From: Pseudarthrobacter naphthalenicus
GTDB lineage: Bacteria > Actinomycetota > Actinomycetes > Actinomycetales > Micrococcaceae
Direction: 5' to 3'
NCBI RefSeq assembly: GCF_029076445.1
Contig: NZ_JARESG010000004.1
Span: forward strand, 62,001-126,000
DNA length: 64,000 bases
The notes beneath the pieces were generated by a model. The model saw only the letters and a program-made list of their open reading frames with translations, was not told the origin of the DNA and made no database searches. A program made the translations under genes and the position numbers. This document shows, one piece after another, positions 6,317 to 13,892 of the stretch; position 1 is the stretch's first letter; each line of letters starts with the position of its first letter.

Positions 6317-8721
6317 GCCGCCGCCGGGTTGAGGTCCCGCTGCGGATGCGCCGGCAGTTCCAGGTCACGCCGCGGCGCTTCGCTCGAGTCCTGGAGGAGT
6401 ACATCAATCAGGGTGATGGCCGCAGCCTTGTCCAGGGGGTTGTTCTTGTTCCCGCATTTGGGGGACTGGACACAGGAGGGGCAGCCGGACTCACACTCAC
6501 AGGCCTTGATGGCGTCCCGGGTGGCCGAGAGCCAGACTTTCGCCTTATCAAAACCTCGCTCGGCAAAGCCCGCACCGCCGGGGTGCCCGTCGTAGACAAA
6601 GATGGTTGGCACTCCGGTGTCGGCGTGAATGGCCGTGGACACCCCGCCGATGTCCCAGCGGTCACTCGAAGCGACCAGAGGCAGCAGCCCGATGGCTGCG
6701 TGTTCGGCCGCATGAAGGGCGCCCGGGAACTGCGCCTCGATCAGCCCCGCGCCGGTGAGGGAACGGTTTTCCACCACAAACCAGACGGCCTTGGTGAACA
6801 GGTCCCTGGCGCCCAGCTCCAAGGGTTCCTCACCGAGGATTTCATTCGAGATCAGGGCCTTCCGCTGAAAGGAGACCACCTGGGTTGTGACCTTAACGTC
6901 GCCGAAGTGCACGGAGACGTCGCCCCACTGTGCAGTCCGCTGGGTTTCAAGGACCTCGATCTGGGTCACGTCCCGGGCCGTGGTGTAGTAGTCCGGATTG
7001 GCCCGGCGCACCATGACGCAGTGGTCGTCTTCGTTCAGTTCCTCCACCACGTAGCTGTCGCCCTGGTGAACGTAGACGGCTCCGGTGTGGGCCTGGTAAT
7101 GCGTCTGGGGCGAGTCCATTGTTCCCAGCAGGGAGCCCGTGTCGGCGTCCACGATGCTCACGGGGCCGCCGCCGTCGGCCCGGAGGTTCACCATGGCGGC
7201 GGCGCTCTGGGAGTGGGTCCAGAACCAGCCTGCCGGGCGGCGCCGCAGGTAGCCCTGGGCAACCAGCTGCCCCAGCAACTTCTCGGACGTGCTGCCGAAG
7301 AGATCCAGCTCGGCCGCGCCGAGCGGGAGTTCCGCGGCTGCAGCGCAAAGATGCGGCCCCAACACATACGGATTGGAGGGATCAAACACGGTCGCCTCGA
7401 CCGAGACGTCAAAGATCGCCTCCGGATGGTTCACCAGGTAGGTGTCCAGGGGGTCATCGCTGGCAACAAATGCAGCGATGGCATCCTGGCCCGCACGGCC
7501 GGCCCGTCCGATCTGCTGGAACAGTGAGGCGCGGGTTCCGGGCCACCCGGCCACCAGGACGGCGTCCAGGCCGGAGATGTCTATCCCGAGTTCCAAGGCA
7601 GAGGTGCTGGAGACACCCAGCAGCTCCCCTGACCGGAGCGCCTTTTCCAAGGCACGCCGTTCCTCCGGCAGATAGCCGGAACGGTACGCGGCCACCCGTT
7701 GCGGGAGGCTCGGGTCCACTTCATCCAGGAGCCGCTTGGTGATCGAGGAAATGGTCTCCGCGCCTCGCCGGGACTTAATGAAGGCGATGGTCCGGATCCG
7801 GGCGGAGACCAGGTTGGCCAGCAGGTCAGCCGTCTCGGCAACGGCCGTGCGGCGCTCCTTGGCCCCGTTTTCCCCTTTCAGCTCCGTCAGCGCGGGCTCC
7901 CAGAAGGCAACAGTGGTGGAGCCATGCGGGGAGCAGTCCTCGGCGACGGCCCGGACCGGCGCCCCGATCAGGCGACCGAAGGAGGTGCCCGGCTCCGAAG
8001 CTGTGGCCGAAGCGGCGATGAACACCGGTCCTGGATGGGCGGCGCCGGCACCGTAGTAGGCGCAGATGCGGCGGAGCCGGCGCATCAGGTTGGCCACGTG
8101 CGAACCGAACACGCCGCGGTAGCTGTGGGCCTCGTCCACAATCACGTAGCGCAGGCGGCGGAAGAAACTGGCCCACCAGGCATGATTTGGGAGAATGCCG
8201 AAGTGCAGCATGTCCGGATTAGCCAGGATGAAGTTGGCATGGTCCCGGATCCACCGGCGGGACGCGGGGTCCGTGTCGCCGTCGTACGTCTCGGCCCGAA
8301 CGGTCGGCAGTTTCAAAGAACGGATGGCAGCGAGCTGGTCCGCGGCCAGCGCCTTGGTGGGGGAGAGATACAGCGTGACGGCACCGTCGTCGTGGATCTT
8401 CCCCGGTTCGGACACCACCCGAAGCTCCGAGCGGTGGATGGCATCCAGCGCCGGCAGCTGGTAGGCAAGGGACTTTCCGGAGGCCGTCCCGGTGGCTATC
8501 ACCACGTGCTCCCCGCCGTGGGCAAGGTCTGCCGCCTCGATCTGGTGGCGGTAGGGCTCGTGAATGCCCAAGGAGCCGTACGCGGCAACGAGGTCAGGGT
8601 GCGCCCAATCCGGCCACGGCTCGTGGACAGCCCGGCGTGCGGGGATGGTGTGGACATGACGGAGCTGCTCCGGGTCCGGGCCGCGGCCCAGCAACGGGAT
8701 CAGGGAGTCATGGGGGTTCAC
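6289..8721 (-). CDS. DEAH-box helicase of the Tad neighbourhood (MrfA/YprA type)
   Basis: The 810-residue protein is a superfamily 2 helicase. It has Walker A (ATGTASGKS, residues 76-84), DEAH (196-199), a helicase C domain ending in QQIGRAGRAGQ, and a C-terminal DUF1998-type region with a four-cysteine cluster (CECESGCPSC, then CGNKN). This is the architecture of B. subtilis MrfA/YprA, a DNA-repair helicase with a Zn-binding tail, and of the helicase that names the actinobacterial 'helicase/secretion neighbourhood'. GTG start at 8721. It probably forms a unit with the GNAT gene upstream of it (27-base gap). Confidence 0.9.
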   Translation of the reverse strand: MNPHDSLIPLLGRGPDPEQLRHVHTIPARRAVHEPWPDWAHPDLVAAYGSLGIHEPYRHQIEAADLAHGGEHVVIATGTASGKSLAYQLPALDAIHRSELRVVSEPGKIHDDGAVTLYLSPTKALAADQLAAIRSLKLPTVRAETYDGDTDPASRRWIRDHANFILANPDMLHFGILPNHAWWASFFRRLRYVIVDEAHSYRGVFGSHVANLMRRLRRICAYYGAGAAHPGPVFIAASATASEPGTSFGRLIGAPVRAVAEDCSPHGSTTVAFWEPALTELKGENGAKERRTAVAETADLLANLVSARIRTIAFIKSRRGAETISSITKRLLDEVDPSLPQRVAAYRSGYLPEERRALEKALRSGELLGVSSTSALELGIDISGLDAVLVAGWPGTRASLFQQIGRAGRAGQDAIAAFVASDDPLDTYLVNHPEAIFDVSVEATVFDPSNPYVLGPHLCAAAAELPLGAAELDLFGSTSEKLLGQLVAQGYLRRRPAGWFWTHSQSAAAMVNLRADGGGPVSIVDADTGSLLGTMDSPQTHYQAHTGAVYVHQGDSYVVEELNEDDHCVMVRRANPDYYTTARDVTQIEVLETQRTAQWGDVSVHFGDVKVTTQVVSFQRKALISNEILGEEPLELGARDLFTKAVWFVVENRSLTGAGLIEAQFPGALHAAEHAAIGLLPLVASSDRWDIGGVSTAIHADTGVPTIFVYDGHPGGAGFAERGFDKAKVWLSATRDAIKACECESGCPSCVQSPKCGNKNNPLDKAAAITLIDVLLQDSSEAPRRDLELPAHPQRDLNPAAAQGGGPARA

Positions 8722-8748
8722 CCCAACATTCTTTCACCCGCGGAAAAA

Positions 8749-9441
8749 TCAGCCCACGGACAGGTCCGCGCCCTCCTGAGAGGTGGACAGCATCAGCACA
8801 CGGCACACCACGGACCAGCCCAGGTGGGAATACAGTTTCTGGCCATCGAGGGAAGCCAGCAACAGGCCGTTTTCCACATCCGGGCCGATGGCTTGCGCCG
8901 CGAGGGCCTTCATGATGAAACTGCCCAGGCCGCGGCGCTGGAACGCGGGCTGGACCACAATCTTGTCGAACACCGCCGTTCCGTCCACCACGAACACCCT
9001 GCCGCTGGCCGCAATCTCCTCACCGGAGCGGACAACGGCGTGGTGGACGCCTTCCACCTGGGACGTGACCAGGTTCAAATCGTCATCCGAGAGCCACGGA
9101 TCCTCGGTGTCCTGGGTTTCCATGTCCACGATCATCATGGCCTGGGAAGCGGACGTGATGTTCAGCCCGTGTTTCCCGGCCAGCTGGTTGTAGCGGAGGA
9201 CATCATTGGTCAGGATGGTCAAAATCCGGGCGGGAGCTTCCGCGGTCTTCGCTACCAGGGCCGCGAACTCGTCGTCGGAGGGGTCGTGGGCGAAGTATTC
9301 CCAGTCCCCGGTGGTGTCGGCCCGCAGTACAGCGGGGAAGCGGCCTTCCGTTGATGTCTGGTATCCGCGGCAACCGGCCCAACCGGTTACCCAGACTTCA
9401 AGAAGGTTTGTAATGTCTTCAACCAAGGCGTCCGGACTCAT
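8749..9441 (-). CDS. GNAT-family N-acetyltransferase
   Basis: The 230-residue product has a variable N-terminal half. A GNAT core follows, with V-F-D-K-I-V-V-Q-P-A-F-Q-R-R-G-L-G-S, the acetyl-CoA-binding Q/R-x-x-G-x-G/A motif, near residues 158-175. The segment L-L-A-S-L-D-G-Q-K-L-Y-S-H-L-G-W matches the C-terminal part of the fold. It acetylates an unknown amine in the cytoplasm. It lies 27 bases upstream of the helicase gene in the direction of transcription and may be cotranscribed with it. Confidence 0.8.
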   Translation of the reverse strand: MSPDALVEDITNLLEVWVTGWAGCRGYQTSTEGRFPAVLRADTTGDWEYFAHDPSDDEFAALVAKTAEAPARILTILTNDVLRYNQLAGKHGLNITSASQAMMIVDMETQDTEDPWLSDDDLNLVTSQVEGVHHAVVRSGEEIAASGRVFVVDGTAVFDKIVVQPAFQRRGLGSFIMKALAAQAIGPDVENGLLLASLDGQKLYSHLGWSVVCRVLMLSTSQEGADLSVG

Positions 9442-9610
9442 GTGATGAGGTTATTCCAGCCCCGCCACAAGTAACAGGGGTTCCGTACCCCGAACTGACT
9501 TGCTTATGCAATCGTGACCACCGCCCACGTCGACATGGCGGCGAGGTGATGCCGGTGCAGTCCGGGCAGCGGCGGAGTCGGGGCAGGCCGCAACCAGTAC
9601 CCTTAAATAC

Positions 9611-10504
9611 GTGGCTCTGAACAGAATTGTGCTCTTTTACGGCTTTACCCCCATCACCGACCCGGACGCGGTGCGGCTCTGGCAACGCGCGCTGTGCGAG
9701 AAACTGGGGCTGACCGGACGCATCCTGATCTCCAAGGACGGCATCAACGCCACGGTGGGCGGCGAGATCGGCGCGGTCAAGCAGTACGTCAAGACCACCC
9801 GGGAGTACAAGGGTTTCCACGGCATCGACGTGAAATGGTCCGACGGCAGTGCGGAGGACTTCCCGCGGCTGAGCGTTAAGGTCCGGGACGAGATCGTCTC
9901 CTTCGGCGCTCCCGGCGAACTCAAGGTGGATGCCAACGGCGTGGTGGGCGGCGGCATACGCCTGTTGCCCGAGGAACTGCACGAGCTGGTGGACGCCAGG
10001 AAGCAGGCAGGGGAGGACGTGGTGTTCTTTGACGGCCGTAACGCCTTCGAGGCCCAGATCGGGAAGTTCAAGGACGCAATCGTTCCCGACGTTGCCACCA
10101 CGCACGACTTCATCAAGGAACTCGAGTCCGGCAAATACGACGCCCTGAAGGACAAACCCGTAGTCACGTACTGCACCGGCGGGATCCGCTGCGAGGTGCT
10201 CTCCAGCCTGATGGTGAACCGCGGCTTCAAGCAGGTCTACCAGCTCGACGGCGGCATTGTCCGCTACGGCGAAACCTTCAAGGACCAGGGCCTCTGGGAA
10301 GGCTCGCTCTATGTTTTCGACAAGCGCATGCACCTGGAATTCAGCGAAGAGGCAAAGACCATCGGTCAATGCGTCCGCTGTGCCGCACCCACCAGCAAGT
10401 TTGAGAACTGCTCCAACCTCAGCTGCCGCACCCTCACGCTGTACTGCTCCGAATGTGCCGCCAGCCCGGAGACGCTGCGCTGCCCGGAAGGCTGCGCTGC
10501 CTGA
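9611..10504 (+). CDS. trhO: Rhodanese-type tRNA uridine hydroxylase (TrhO/YceA family)
   Basis: The 297-residue product has the TrhO layout. An N-terminal acylphosphatase-like domain ([12 protein letters not shown], residues 37-48) is followed by a rhodanese domain with the active loop Y-C-T-G-G-I-R-C-E. The C-terminal segment has many cysteines (C-V-R-C, N-C-S-N-L-S-C, Y-C-S-E-C, and C-P-E-G-C) that should bind zinc. In other bacteria TrhO uses oxygen to form 5-hydroxyuridine at tRNA position 34. GTG start chosen. There is no strong ribosome binding site. Confidence 0.9.
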   Translation: MALNRIVLFYGFTPITDPDAVRLWQRALCEKLGLTGRILISKDGINATVGGEIGAVKQYVKTTREYKGFHGIDVKWSDGSAEDFPRLSVKVRDEIVSFGAPGELKVDANGVVGGGIRLLPEELHELVDARKQAGEDVVFFDGRNAFEAQIGKFKDAIVPDVATTHDFIKELESGKYDALKDKPVVTYCTGGIRCEVLSSLMVNRGFKQVYQLDGGIVRYGETFKDQGLWEGSLYVFDKRMHLEFSEEAKTIGQCVRCAAPTSKFENCSNLSCRTLTLYCSECAASPETLRCPEGCAA

Positions 10505-10553
10505 CCCAGCATCAGAGCAGAATAGCCGGAACGCAATCTCGCCGTCCCGTGAA

Positions 10554-10679
10554 TCACCTGGCGGCCCCGGTTTCGGCCGCCGGCACCGGCCCTGCGTCCG
10601 CGTACTCACACCCGCTCAGCGCTGCCGCTGCGAAAAATACCCCGCCCGCCACCATAAGACGCCCGGGGCCCGCGCTCAT
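10554..10679 (-). CDS. 41-residue lipoprotein, coupled to the gene upstream
   Basis: The ATG shares one base with the stop of the upstream lipoprotein gene (TAATG on the minus strand). The product has a short N-terminus, a hydrophobic stretch (GGVFFAAAA), the lipobox A-L-S-G-C at residues 20-24, and then only 17 residues after the cysteine. It would be processed to a very short lipid-anchored peptide on the outer face of the membrane. Lipobox, signal helix and coupling together make it credible despite its size. Confidence 0.6.
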   Translation of the reverse strand: MSAGPGRLMVAGGVFFAAAALSGCEYADAGPVPAAETGAAR

Positions 10680-11116
10680 TAGCCGGCCTGCACAATCTGA
10701 TAGGCGTAGAGTGTCGGCGCGTCCACGCTGGAGACGCTGAGTTCCAGCGGCCCGGTTTTTGCCACGGTGAGTTTTGTGGTCTCCCGGGTTCCGTAGCAGG
10801 CGGCGCCGAGCTCCACGAGCTCCTGGTCGGCGGACCGCACGGCGAGGAAGGCCTTGCCGCCGCCGTCGCACACCAGCGTCAGCGAGTAGGTGCCGGCGGC
10901 CACGTTTTCCGTGTGGTCCACGGGGCGGGCGTTGAGGATTCTGCCCGAGTCCTCGGCCACGATGCCGCCGGTGGAAGGCAGCGCTGTGGCCTTCCACCCC
11001 GGCACATCGGCGTTCTCCACGGAGAGCTGCTGGGCGCAGCCGGAGGTGCCCAGGACGACGGCGGCGGCAGCCAAAGCGGTCAGGGCACGCGACAGGAAGG
11101 GAGGAAAGAGAGCCAT
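10679..11116 (-). CDS. Secreted lipoprotein of unknown function
   Basis: The 145-residue product has a type II signal peptide: a hydrophobic helix (TALAAAAVVLGTSG) ending in the lipobox G-T-S-G-C (about residues 23-27), so the mature protein starts at that cysteine. The mature domain is beta-rich (SLTLVCDGGGKAFLAV, then TKLTVAKTGPLELSVS), with two further cysteines that may form a disulphide. It resembles small actinobacterial surface lipoproteins of unknown role. The coupled mini-lipoprotein follows it. Confidence 0.75.
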   Translation of the reverse strand: MALFPPFLSRALTALAAAAVVLGTSGCAQQLSVENADVPGWKATALPSTGGIVAEDSGRILNARPVDHTENVAAGTYSLTLVCDGGGKAFLAVRSADQELVELGAACYGTRETTKLTVAKTGPLELSVSSVDAPTLYAYQIVQAG

Positions 11117-11161
11117 GCGTCAAACTTACCCGGACCCTCTGGCCTTCGGTGATCCGCGGCC

Positions 11162-11192
11162 TTGACCTTGACGCTGCGTCAACATCTATCGT
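11162..11192 (+). promoter_or_regulatory. MerR-type promoter and operator
   Basis: A -35-like TTGACC (11162-11167) is followed after 19 bases by a -10-like TATCGT (11187-11192). The long spacer holds a perfect palindrome, TTGACGC-T-GCGTCAA (11168-11182). A 19-20 base spacer with a dyad between the boxes is the mark of promoters controlled by MerR-family activators, and the next gene encodes a MerR protein, so autoregulation is likely. Confidence 0.8.
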
Positions 11193-11230
11193 GGAATCAT
11201 CCGCAGGAAATGCTCAGCGAGGAGGAACAC

Positions 11231-12013
11231 ATGGACTGGTCCATCCAGGACATCGCCCGGCTCGCCGGCACCACCAGCAGGACGCTAAGGCACTACGACG
11301 AGATCGGGCTGCTCAAGCCGAGCCGGACCGGCCCCAACGGTTACCGGTACTACAACCAGGCGGCCCTGGTGGAGCTTCAGCGGATCCTGCTCCTGCGCGG
11401 CCTCGGGCTCGGCCTGCCGGTCATCGGCCAGGTCCTTCAGAACGAAACGGACGCCGCGAAGGCCCTCGCCGGCCATCTGGAGTGGCTCAAGCAGGAAAAG
11501 GACAGGCTTTCGCGGCAGATCGCGTCAGTCACACAAACCATCAACGCAGTGCAAGGAGGCGGCGACATCATGGCCGAGGACATGTTCAACGGTTTCGACC
11601 ACACGCAGTACAAGGACGAGGTGGAAGAACGCTGGGGCAAGGATGCCTACACAAAGGGTGACTCGTGGTGGCGGGGAATGGGGGCCGACGAGAAGGCGGC
11701 CTGGAAGCAGCGCTCGCAGCAGCTGGGCCAGGATTGGATCGCTGCTGCTGCGGCCGGCATTGCACCGGGCAGTGTTGATGCCCAGGCCATCGCCAGGCGG
11801 CACGTCGACTGGCTGACCGGGATTCCCGGTACGCCTGCGTCGGATGCCCAAGGCGGTGCGGACGACCACGGCCGTGCCGCCATTAAGCAGTACGTCACCG
11901 GCCTCGGCGAGATGTACGTTGCCGATCCGCGGTTCGCCAGGAACTACGGCGGCGCGGACGGGGCCGCCTTCGTCCGGGACGCCCTGAAGATCTACGCCGA
12001 GGAGAACCTGTGA
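11231..12013 (+). CDS. MerR-family regulator with TipAS domain
   Basis: The ATG follows CGAGGAGGAACAC. Residues 1-70 are a MerR winged helix-turn-helix (IQDIARLAGTTSRTLRHYDE, then GYRYY). A linker coiled coil follows (LEWLKQEKDRLSRQIASV), and the C-terminal part (from about residue 118) matches the TipAS antibiotic-recognition domain: a Tyr/Trp-rich segment W-G-K-D-A-Y, then ending R-F-A-R-N-Y-G-G-A-D-G-A-A-F. TipA-type proteins bind thiopeptides and switch on transcription. The ligand here is unknown. The operator upstream suggests it controls its own gene. Confidence 0.9.
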   Translation: MDWSIQDIARLAGTTSRTLRHYDEIGLLKPSRTGPNGYRYYNQAALVELQRILLLRGLGLGLPVIGQVLQNETDAAKALAGHLEWLKQEKDRLSRQIASVTQTINAVQGGGDIMAEDMFNGFDHTQYKDEVEERWGKDAYTKGDSWWRGMGADEKAAWKQRSQQLGQDWIAAAAAGIAPGSVDAQAIARRHVDWLTGIPGTPASDAQGGADDHGRAAIKQYVTGLGEMYVADPRFARNYGGADGAAFVRDALKIYAEENL

Positions 12014-12051
12014 CCGCGAGCAAGGCACGGGCCGCCAAATAGACTGGGGCG

Positions 12052-13743
12052 GTGACTGATTCCACGCTCTTCCTGGCCGGCAACACCCCCGACGCCCCGC
12101 GCAGCGACCTCCCCGAACTCCTGAAGGCGCTCGCCGCGGACCTGCGGGCTGTGGACTACACGCTGACCGGCGTGGCGGAACTGCTCGGCGAGTCAGCCTA
12201 CAACGCGCTGAACCGCGACCAGATCATTCCCGCACTGCTGGCCACCGAAAGCGCCGCCCAGGGTCTGCCCGCCAGCGGCGGGACAACGGCGGCCGCGCTC
12301 GCCGCCGTCGTACGTTTGTGGCTCCTGGCGGAACCCCAGACGCAGGCAACGCTCGACGCCGCCCTGCCGGGAATCCGCGCAGCGGGGCTGGTGGAGCTGG
12401 GGCTGCTGGAGCCCGAGCCCGGCTCCGCAGCCCTGGACGCCGGGCTGATGCGGGCCAAGGCGGACCTGCGGCCATACGGCTGGGAAGGTGCTGAAGGCGA
12501 AGACACTGTCAGCAGCGGCGGCGCCGAGCTCTGGGTGGCCAGCGACCTCGCCGCGCACCAGCAGGCGGGGGTCCTGCGTCACGACCATGTGCTGGGCATC
12601 GGGCAGGCGTCCACCACGCTGGTGCAGACCACCGTCCGCCGGCACGTGGCGAAGGCGCTGGACCTGGGGACGGGCTGCGGAATCCAGTCCTTCCACCTGC
12701 TGCACCACGCCGAGCATGTCACCGCAACGGACATCTCCGCACGGGCCCTGGCGTTCACCCGGTTCAACCTGCTCCTCAACGCCCCGGCCCTGCACCTGGA
12801 TGCCGAGCACCTTGAGGACCGGGTGAGCCTCCGGCTGGGCTCGCTGCTTGAGCCCGTGGCCGGCGAGGAGTTCGAGCTGGTGGTCTCCAACCCGCCGTTT
12901 GTCATCACGCCGCGGACATCGGGCGAAGCGGCGTCCGGGCAGTTCACCTATCGCGACGGCGGCCTGCCGGGCGATGAGATTGTGTCGTCGCTGGTCCGGG
13001 ACCTGCCTTCGGTCCTGGCTCCTGGCGGGACAGCCCAGTTACTGGGCAACTGGGAGATTCCGGCGGGCGCCGGCTGGGCGGAACGGCCGCAAAGCTGGGC
13101 CAGTCCGGACGTGGACGCCTGGTTCATCCAGCGTGAGCAGGTCAGCCCGGAGCAGTACGCCGAAACGTGGCTGCAGGACGCCTCCGAATCCCGCGACCGG
13201 GAGCATTACAAGGAGGCCTACGCCGCCTATCTCGCGGACTTCGCCTCGCGGAACGTGACCGGCATCGGCTTTGGCATGATCTGGCTGCGGCGGCCCGCCG
13301 GCGTCCCGGGCGCCACGGCCGGCATCCGCCGGTTCGAGGAAATCACCTACCCCATCGAACAGCCTGTGGGTCCCCACCTGGGTGCCGCCGTCGGGCGTTC
13401 CGACTGGCTTGCCCTGCACGATCTGGCCGACGCACACCTGCTGGTGGCGGACGATGTCACCGAGGAACGCCACCAGCGCCCCGGTGCCGAGCATCCGGGT
13501 GTGATCCTGCTCCGCCAGGGTGCCGGGCTGCGCCGGACCAACCTGCTGAGCACCGAACTGGCCGGCTTCGTGTCGGCGTGCGACGGCGACCTCTCCGTGG
13601 GGCAGATCATCGGCGCCCTCGCTGCGCTGCTGGGCGGGAGCCTCGCCGGTGAGGATGGGTTCGACGACGACGCGTTCCGGGCCGCGCTGCTCACCGAAGT
13701 GGGGAATCTGGTCCGCGACGGATTCCTGCTTCCGGCGCCGTGA
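12052..13743 (+). CDS. SAM-dependent methyltransferase (HemK/RlmG-like fold, three domains)
   Basis: The 563-residue product has a helical N-terminal domain, a Rossmann methyltransferase core with L-D-L-G-T-G-C-G-I-Q-S (near residue 203) and the catalytic N-P-P-F motif (V-V-S-N-P-P-F-V), then an extra C-terminal domain. The NPPF motif marks N-methylation of adenine, guanine or glutamine, so the substrate is probably RNA or protein. The family is an actinobacterial 'DUF7059-type' methyltransferase as I recall it. Exact substrate is not known. GTG start. Confidence 0.75.
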   Translation: MTDSTLFLAGNTPDAPRSDLPELLKALAADLRAVDYTLTGVAELLGESAYNALNRDQIIPALLATESAAQGLPASGGTTAAALAAVVRLWLLAEPQTQATLDAALPGIRAAGLVELGLLEPEPGSAALDAGLMRAKADLRPYGWEGAEGEDTVSSGGAELWVASDLAAHQQAGVLRHDHVLGIGQASTTLVQTTVRRHVAKALDLGTGCGIQSFHLLHHAEHVTATDISARALAFTRFNLLLNAPALHLDAEHLEDRVSLRLGSLLEPVAGEEFELVVSNPPFVITPRTSGEAASGQFTYRDGGLPGDEIVSSLVRDLPSVLAPGGTAQLLGNWEIPAGAGWAERPQSWASPDVDAWFIQREQVSPEQYAETWLQDASESRDREHYKEAYAAYLADFASRNVTGIGFGMIWLRRPAGVPGATAGIRRFEEITYPIEQPVGPHLGAAVGRSDWLALHDLADAHLLVADDVTEERHQRPGAEHPGVILLRQGAGLRRTNLLSTELAGFVSACDGDLSVGQIIGALAALLGGSLAGEDGFDDDAFRAALLTEVGNLVRDGFLLPAP

Positions 13744-13892
13744 CACGGCCTTTGTTGGCGCTAAATGAGCGCCGCAAAACTGCGCCGTCCAGCCTGATGT
13801 TTTGCACCTGAATGCGCATCCTCGGCCAAAATATGGTGAACTAGGCGGGTATGGGCTCATCTGCCCGAGCAACCTTTTTCTGTAGGAGCACC

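Noticed and set aside
9060..9090. A GTTCAAATC segment resembling a tRNA T-loop
   Set aside because: It lies inside the GNAT gene and no acceptor stem or anticodon arm can be folded around it. No tRNA gene was found in the window.
7699..9354. A 551-residue plus-strand frame opposite the helicase gene
   Set aside because: It is antisense to the helicase and GNAT genes, which have clear motifs on the minus strand. It has no motifs of its own and results from the bias against stop codons in high-GC DNA.
13755..13771. A GGCGCT-AAATG-AGCGCC hairpin between the methyltransferase gene and topA
   Set aside because: It is a six-base stem without a T-run. It could be a degenerate relative of the 24833/29906 repeat core, but the similarity is too short to claim.
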